A DNA stretch of 64,000 nucleotides from Brassica napus (lineage: Eukaryota; Streptophyta; Magnoliopsida; Brassicales; Brassicaceae), in assembly GCF_020379485.1 (NCBI RefSeq), contig NC_063452.1:39248208-39312207 (forward strand), written 5' to 3'. The notes beneath the pieces were generated by a model that worked only from the letters and a program-made list of their open reading frames with translations, was not told the origin of the DNA and searched no databases. Positions 57,950 through 64,000 of this stretch are shown here, piece by piece (position 1 is the stretch's first letter; each line of letters opens with the position of its first letter). Position numbers and translations under genes: made by a program.

Positions 57950-59504
57950 TCATCCTTCAGAGGAAGAATCCGAGACGAGGACAGGATCCTCGATGCCCAT
58001 GTTCTTGGTCTCTTTCTCTCGAACCGAAGTGTCGCCTGTCTCAAGGTTGTCCTTTCCGGGGACCTCCTCCAGGTTCTCGTTCTCTGGACGTTCATCAAGA
58101 CCACCTCCCTCCGGGACCTCGACGTACTCAGCAGGGACCGACGTGACATCAACCAATGGCTCCTCTGATGGCTCCTCGGTAATTTCGAGCGAGGTAATGA
58201 GCTGAGAAGCCGTCTCCGGTCTGATCAAATTTACGTTCGATCCATAAGGATCAAACGACGCTCTAAACCTGTCCACGACGAAACAAGAAGGAAGAACCAG
58301 TGGAGAAAGAGTGAGGTCGCTATCAGATAGCGGACCTACACTAAGTTTTGTAGCCTCCGCCTCATAGAGTTTCTCCTGCTCAGCAAAGACGTCGATCATT
58401 TCTTGTGGGATCTCCGTCCCACTTGCCTTTATCATCTCGAGGCACTTCTTCATCCCCGAAGTTTGACCATACAGGTTCTTCGCTTTCCCAAAGGCGTCCA
58501 AGCAAGTAAAATGGTCGCGCACGCGACCAAAGCAGCGATTTGCCTTCTCGACCATAGCAGCTTCGACCCTTTCCCTCTCACGAGTAAACTCCAGCCCCCG
58601 GGAGTCCCTCAAGCGCTGCCTCTCTCCGATCAATTTCTCTACTGCAGTGTCCCTTTCTTCGAGTAGCTCAGTCTTCTCCTTCTCAAGGGTCGCAGCCGCT
58701 TGCTCCAAACGAGTGTTCTCTCGGGCAAGCTCTTTCTTCGCCGCACTGGCGGATTTGAGCTTACCCTCCAGCTCTTCGAACTTCACTCGAAGAATTTCTT
58801 TCTCCTTCGCAGCCTTCTCGTTGGCCTTCTTATGCTCCGCCCTTACTCTCTCGATGGCCTTCAACCTCGCCTGAGCAAGCTTCTCTGAAGATCCCAACTG
58901 GATCATCGTCTGCTCCAGAGCACTGTCGTACTTCTCAACAAGGAAGTTCATGCTCCCGTCACTCTGCAGAACGATAAACATGGACTACGTGAGATGGATG
59001 AACCCAATAAATCAAAGGAAATAAAAAATGAAAGGTAGCGCAAATACCCGCGCTCTCGAAGAAGCAGCGTCAATATATTCATTCTTGAAGTAAAGATCTT
59101 CCAGTTGCGGCATCTCCTTCGTCCCACCACGAATTTGGCGCGTCATTTCTGCGCATTTAAGGGTATTAAGGATTAGGGGAGTTGTCTCGTCATAAGAGAA
59201 CTCGATCAGGGAATTCGATCCTCCTTCTCTTTGCTAGAGAACCTTCATCAGATCGAGAACTTTTTCTCGCAGAAGAGTCGGGAGCAGACCTCTCGGGCTC
59301 ATCACCGGAACCCGCTTCTCGCGAACTGATTTTTCTCCTCTCCTCCAACAGAATTTCAGGAGTGCCGCTGTCCTCCCCAACATCGTCGACTAGGGTCGCA
59401 TCAGCAGCATTCGTGCTGGAGGTAGAAGGACGGGGCTCTGCCTCAACAGACCTTTTAGTTCTCTTCTTTGGGCGACCATCTGGCGCCGCCCCGACTAAAG
59501 CACC
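57950..59504 (-). pseudogene. Antisense extra ORF of the Tat element (coiled-coil protein)
   Basis: On the minus strand an N-terminal exon (about 59504-59047) encodes GRPKKRTKRS, an acidic/Ser-rich stretch, then EFSYDETTPLILNTLKCAEM and RQIRGGTKEMPQLEDLYF. An intron (about 59047-58959, acceptor CTGCAG) leads to a 330-residue exon. That exon has a long coiled coil (about 58850-58600, rich in EKLAQARLKAIERV and KEILRVKFEELEGKL patterns) and a Ser/Glu-rich C-terminus. A one-base shift near 59205 separates RIEFPDRV from EFSYDE. Extra ORFs in antisense orientation between integrase and the 3' LTR are known in the Tat lineage; their role is unknown. The 5' end is cut off at the PPR junction. Confidence 0.75.
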
Positions 59505-60788
59505 TTGTCTGAAGCAATGGCTTTGATAGATCAAATGATGGATAACGGATGTCGACCCAATGAAGTTACCTATGGTCCTATTCTAAACAGAATGGGTAAG
59601 TCAGGCGACACTGCCTTGGCCTTGGATCTGCTCAGAAAGATGGAAGCTAGAAAGGTCAAGCCTAAAGTAGTCACATACAGTATCATTATCGATAGTCTTT
59701 GCAAAGACGGCAGCCTCGAAGAAGCACTCAGCCTTTTCAATGAAATGGAAACTAAAGGGATCAAAGCAGATGTCACTACCTACAACTCTCTCGTAGGAGG
59801 CTTTTGTAATGCCGGTAGACAGGATGATGGGGCACAGTTGCTGAGGGATATGATTACAAGGGGAATCACCCCGAATGTCATCACTTTCAGTGCTTTGATT
59901 GATAGTTTCGTGAAAGAGGGAAAGCTTAAAGAAGCTAAAGAATTGTACAATGAGATGATCGCAAGAGGCATACATCCTGATAACATTACATATAATTCTT
60001 TGATATATGGGCTGTGCAACGAAAAGCGCTTAGGTGAAGCCAACCAGATGATGGACCTTATGGTTAGAAACGGATGTCATCCGAGTACCGTGACTTATAG
60101 TATCCTTATAAACGGATACTGTAAGGCGAAACGGGTTGATGATGGGATGAGACTATTCCGCAAAATGCCTCTGAGAGACGATACAGTCACTTATAATGCT
60201 CTCGTCCAAGGCTTTTGTCAATCAGGAAAACTTAATGTCGCCAAAGAACTATTCCAAGAGATGGTCTCTATTAGTGTACCACCCAGTGTTATGACTTACG
60301 GTATATTGCTCGATGGGTTGTGTGACAATGGAGAACTAGACAAGGCACTGGAAATACTTGATCAAATGCGCAAGTGTAAGATGGAACTTGATATTGGTAT
60401 ATATAATATCATCATTCACGGGATGTGCAATGCAAGCATGGTCGACGATGCTTGGGATCTGTTTTGTAGCCTCTCCCTCAACAAAGGAGTGAAGCCTGAT
60501 GTCAAAACATACACTATAATGATTGGAGGATTATGTAAGAAAGGCTCACTCTCTGAAGCGGGCATGTTGTTTAGGAAAATGGGAGAGGATGGGATTGCGC
60601 CTAATGATTGTACGTACAACACACTAATCCGAGCTCAGCTCAGAGGCAGTGACATAAGCACTTCAGTTGAACTCATTGAAGAAATGAAGAGGTGTGGCTT
60701 CTCAGCAGATGCTTCCACCATAAATATTGTTATGGATATGTTATCGAGTGGTAGATTGGACAGAAGCTTTCTAGACATGCTTTCTTGA
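59505..60788 (+). pseudogene. 5'-truncated RFL-type PPR gene
   Basis: The frame opens with [20 protein letters not shown] just after a TAA in transposon sequence; the first ATG is at 59517. About eleven P-class PPR repeats of 35 residues follow (for example [40 protein letters not shown]). The C-terminal [20 protein letters not shown] is characteristic of the Arabidopsis RPF2/RFL (restorer of fertility-like) group. Such proteins bind mitochondrial RNA, but the transit peptide and the first five or so repeats, nearly 200 residues, are missing. One repeat (ending FRKMPLRDD) is three residues short. The remaining frame is open and stops at 60788, so truncation looks recent. No 5' part was found upstream of the Tat element. 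Confidence 0.85.
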
Positions 60789-62701
60789 ATGCCTCATCTC
60801 ACTATGAGGCAGCGGCTTTCGTGTTTACGAGTTAATTGGGTTTATTAGTTGAAACCAGTTTTTTTGTTGCGTAAAAGTACAACTGGAGTTTGTCAAGGGT
60901 TCATTGTGGGTTCTCTGGTTTTGTCAGAGATATCATAGGCATTGCTTTGCTCTGTTTATAGTTTACCAAAGGCTTCTTGGCTTAGGAAAGGTTTGGAAGA
61001 ATTGTCAAGTTATTATTAACCACAACTGAGCCAAACTTGCGAGATTAGTGACTCCTTGGAAGTTGGAAGAGCTCCCAAAGTTTAAGAATCTTCTTTAAAC
61101 TGCATCTTCTTTAAGCAAGTTCTTCTTTACTTGAGCTGCATCTTTTCCTTTTGACTATTTTCATCTGCATACTTTGCTTTCCTTGCAACGTTCTGAACAA
61201 ATCTGAGCATTTGTTTTGGAGATTGGCTTCCTGGTACATGTGTGTGCACTGTGCATTGAAATGAAGTTTACATGATCTGTTTTAAAACCAGCTTATTCCA
61301 TTACTGTCTAAATGCCCTTCTCTTAGGTAGACTTGAAACATAACAGTAAGACATATGTGTTGTGTTTAGCTGCAATGAGCATTGATATGATGAATGTTAT
61401 TGTCTTGTCCATGACATGTATTATTTTCTTCTCGAATGTTGTTGGTGTTGAAGAAACTTTTCTCTGCTGATTCATTTCAGGTTTCTTGCTAAGTTATATG
61501 TTAGTGGCTTGATGTTGCAGAACGATTGCGTAAAGACCCGTTTTTGGCGGTTTACTGAGATGTAACTAAACCCGGTTTTTAATTATATAAACAATAGCAA
61601 AAGTCTGATTGGTTGTTAGATGACCACATCATTAATCTCAATGATGTTCCCATGAAGAATATTAATCACTTGAACTGGTTTGACCCAAAAAAGTTCACTT
61701 GTACTGGTTTTGTATTTCTTAAAAAAAATGGAACATGGTTTGGATAGTTGATTAGCTAATCACTTTCAGATATACTAGATCTTTGTCTGTGTTACGTCCA
61801 GATTATGTATTAAAAAACTTTTCTTCAATGATTTCATTCGCTTTATATTTAAATAGAGTTCTACATAATTTGAAATCAATAAACCGAAAATGTCCACAAC
61901 ATTAAAAGATAGAAGTAGTTTTTTTCAAGTGTTAGAAAAAAGAGATAGTTTTTTTTATATATTGTTGTCTTGTTAAATTTAAGGTATGCTCTGCTCTTTT
62001 GTGTGTGTGTTTATATTGATTCTGAGTAGTTTAATTTGATTCATTTGGTTTTTTTATGAAGCTGCTGATAACATCAATGGGTAGGGTTGAAAGAAAATAT
62101 TGTCCTTGTTGGTAATGCAATGAATGATACCGAGCACGTCCCAAAATGATACAGTCAGATTATAATTATAGTTTTGTAGACTAATTTTTATATGTGCTAA
62201 TTGATGAGAAATGGACATTTACTAATTTATAAACACATAAGTTGAGAAACAAATTAGGAAAAGTGAGAAATTGAAGTAATAATTAGTCGTTTTACATATA
62301 AATTTCAGTATTTTGATTCACCTTCCTATTTTATTATGACTGATAGAGAATTTAAATAAAAGATTTGAAATTAAAGAATATTAGTACCTGACCTGACCAT
62401 GGATTATTTACCCACAAAGAATAATTAAAATGTCCAGGGTGTAGAGGCTCTAGGTATTGGCTCCATAAGATAGTTTCTCCAAAACGACGACGTTGTATAC
62501 TGATCTGGATTTACAAACTTTAACAGTTATTGTAAATTACAAAATACTCCAACATTTATATCTTATTTTCGCATCGGCGCTTGATTCGAAGATCGTTGTG
62601 AAACTAGTCCAAAAGTAGTGTGCGCATCAAACGATCTCTCTCCATCATCGCCCGTCACTGAAAAACCTCTCCGACAATCATCATCCGATCCGCCACCAGC
62701 T
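60789..62701. other. Intergenic region between the PPR gene and the TASH3-like gene
   Basis: The first few hundred bases are probably PPR 3' UTR. The rest is AT-rich with no recognised gene or element. The last 200 bp should contain the TASH3-like promoter and 5' UTR. ORFs near 62563-63199 on the minus strand are shadows of the downstream gene. Confidence 0.6.
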
Positions 62702-64000
62702 ATGGCAGTAAGAATCGCTGGATCTTCTAAGATTCGAATCCAAGCTACCTTAATTCCATTTCCTTTGATTTTTTTTTTTTTTTTTTTTTTTTTTGTGTAA
62801 CAGGAGGCGTCTGGTAAGACGCTGATGGATCTGATCTCGGCGGACCCAACCCCGATTCCTGCAAAATCATCATCTTCTGCCTCCGCCTCCGCCTCCGCCT
62901 CTTCCACGGCGTCTCCCGCAGCGGCATCGGCGGGTTCGCATCTGCAACAACCAATGTCGACGAAGACGACGCTGGGAGAGAAGAAATCGAAGAGAGCGAC
63001 TCTGACGCAGATCCAGAACGACACTATATCTGTAGCCAAAGCTGCACTCAATCCTGTTAAGGCCAATATCATGCCCCAAAGGCAGAGACAGAAAAAGAAG
63101 GTATTTGATTTTGAATAGAATAGTTAAGAGGAGGAACAACACAGTGTTTTTAATGTTGGAAATGAATTTCACAGCCAGTTTCATATACCCAACTTGCAAG
63201 GAGCATTCACGAACTAGCTGCCACCTTGGATCAGGTTAACCTCCTTCTTCTTCTTCTTCGTGATCTTACTCTCTTCTTCCGTGTGTGAAGATATTATCTC
63301 AATGTTTCTTCTCGACTGAACAGAAAAGTTCCCAGAAACAGCTAGTGAATCACGTGTTCCCTAAGCTTGCTGTCTACAACTCCGTTGATCCTTCTCTCGC
63401 CCCATCTCTTCTTATGGTATGTGGCTCCCTTTGCTGTTTTTCTTTAATTAACATTTTTATGGAACATCCAAAACTGATTCGTTCTATTAAACTTGTTTTC
63501 TTTTACTCCTTTACCCATAAATATTACATGAATCTTGAACGATTTACGTTTTGCAAACTATCTGTCCTATAGAATTATCACGCTTTTAGCATTCTTTCTT
63601 CTCTTGTTGTGTGATTGATTCAACAGCTTAATCAGCAATGTGAAGACCGGAATGTGCTACGCTATGTCTATTATTACTTAGCTAGAATTTTGTCCGATAC
63701 GGGCATGAGTCCAGGAGGTGGTATCCCCACTCCTAACTGGGATGCTCTGGCAGATATTGATGCTGGTGGTGGAGTCACAAGAGCTGATGTTGTTCCTCGG
63801 ATAGTTAACCAGCTGACCTCCGAAGCTTCTAATTCTGAAACTGAGTGTGAGTGTCGTCAACTTTGCTGTGCTATTCAATAATTTGATTGTTATGGATGTA
63901 AGGCATAAATAGATATTAACAGCTCCCACATCATGTGATTCGACTGGAGATGAATTCTAACCTTGGCGATTTTTTTTTTCTTTAGTTCATGCTCGACGAC
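62702..64000 (+). CDS. TASH3: TASH3-like gene (TPLATE complex subunit), first six exons, runs off the window
   Basis: Exons with GT-AG introns and preserved frame are 62702-62707 (ATG GCA), 62804-63100, 63175-63234, 63324-63416, 63627-63846 and 63986 onward. The spliced protein starts MAEASGKTLMDLISADPT, has a Ser/Ala-rich low-complexity stretch, then KKSKRATLTQIQNDTISVAK, PVSYTQLARSIHELAATLD, LVNHVFPKLAVYNSVDPSLA and LNQQCEDRNVLRYVYYYLAR, and exits in EFHARR. This matches from memory the N-terminus of the SH3-domain protein TASH3, a subunit of the plant TPLATE endocytic adaptor complex at the plasma membrane. The SH3 domain lies outside the window. Intron 1 carries a run of about 25 T just before its acceptor. 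No lesion is visible. The family assignment is firmer than the gene symbol. Confidence 0.7.

Larger units (their letters stand above)
50568..59504 (+). mobile_element. Ty3/gypsy Tat-lineage retrotransposon, lacking its 3' LTR
   Basis: In order: 5' LTR, primer-binding site, gag, protease, RT, RNase H, a second RNase H of archaeal type, integrase, a 1-kb noncoding region and an antisense coiled-coil ORF. A second RNase H between the pol RNase H and integrase marks the Tat branch (Tat, Retand, Ogre). The element stops inside the antisense ORF at about 59504, where PPR coding sequence begins, so the 3' LTR and polypurine tract are missing. Several stops and frameshifts make it defective. Its GC content is higher than that of its surroundings. 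Confidence 0.85.

Noticed and set aside
62563..63199. Minus-strand ORFs of 109-169 codons over TASH3 exon 2
   Set aside because: They are GC-rich shadows of the Ser/Ala repeat and translations of the poly-T intron tract (poly-Lys).
1..64000. tRNA, rRNA, snoRNA or miRNA genes
   Set aside because: No clover-leaf, box motifs or conserved rRNA core was recognised by eye. The only tRNA-related sequences are primer-binding sites.

Overview
This is plant nuclear DNA, almost certainly from a Brassicaceae species. The evidence is AT-rich noncoding sequence, GT-AG introns, a restorer-of-fertility-like PPR gene of the Arabidopsis RPF2/RFL type, the 5' end of a host gene matching the TPLATE-complex subunit TASH3, and transposon families typical of crucifers. 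About 59.5 of the 64 kb is transposable-element DNA, most of it decayed and much of it nested. No prokaryotic feature, tRNA, rRNA or CRISPR array was seen.

Layout. (1) 24-6747: a Mutator-like element (MULE) with about 290-bp terminal inverted repeats, a broken transposase and an antisense GRF-zinc-finger ORF that is split by a 2-kb solo LTR (4222-6245). (2) 6748-8929: two Helitron termini in the same (minus) orientation; the first Helitron carries an RPA-like fragment. (3) 8930-14188: a 5'-truncated, minus-strand LINE. (4) 15098-24329: a minus-strand PIF/Harbinger element with transposase and Myb/SANT-like ORF1, split by three insertions: a hAT MITE (8-bp target duplication), an LTR element with THREE LTRs and two internal domains (5-bp duplication CACTA), and a Mutator-type foldback MITE whose arms hold degenerate telomere-like repeats (9-bp duplication). 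A second hAT MITE follows at 24481. (5) 24729-29804: a minus-strand Copia element that stops abruptly inside gag. (6) 29805-41642: a Helitron with an RPA70-like gene and a RepHel gene, both broken. (7) About 42200-47717: a second Helitron in which RPA-type OB-fold exons directly precede RepHel. (8) About 50568-59504: a Ty3/gypsy Tat-lineage element with gag, protease-RT-RNase H, a second (archaeal-type) RNase H, integrase and an antisense coiled-coil ORF; it has no 3' LTR and ends at (9) a 5'-truncated PPR gene (59505-60788). (10) 62702-64000: the first six exons of the TASH3-like gene, the only coding sequence here that looks intact.

How it fits together. The nested insertions give a relative order: MULE before its solo LTR; Harbinger before its hAT, LTR and foldback insertions. 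In several cases removing the insertion restores the host element's reading frame exactly, which is the strongest evidence in the window. Boundaries resting on target-site duplications are reliable to the base. Helitron 5' ends, the Tat LTR start, the Copia LTR outer end and the outer ends of the Harbinger element are approximate or unknown.
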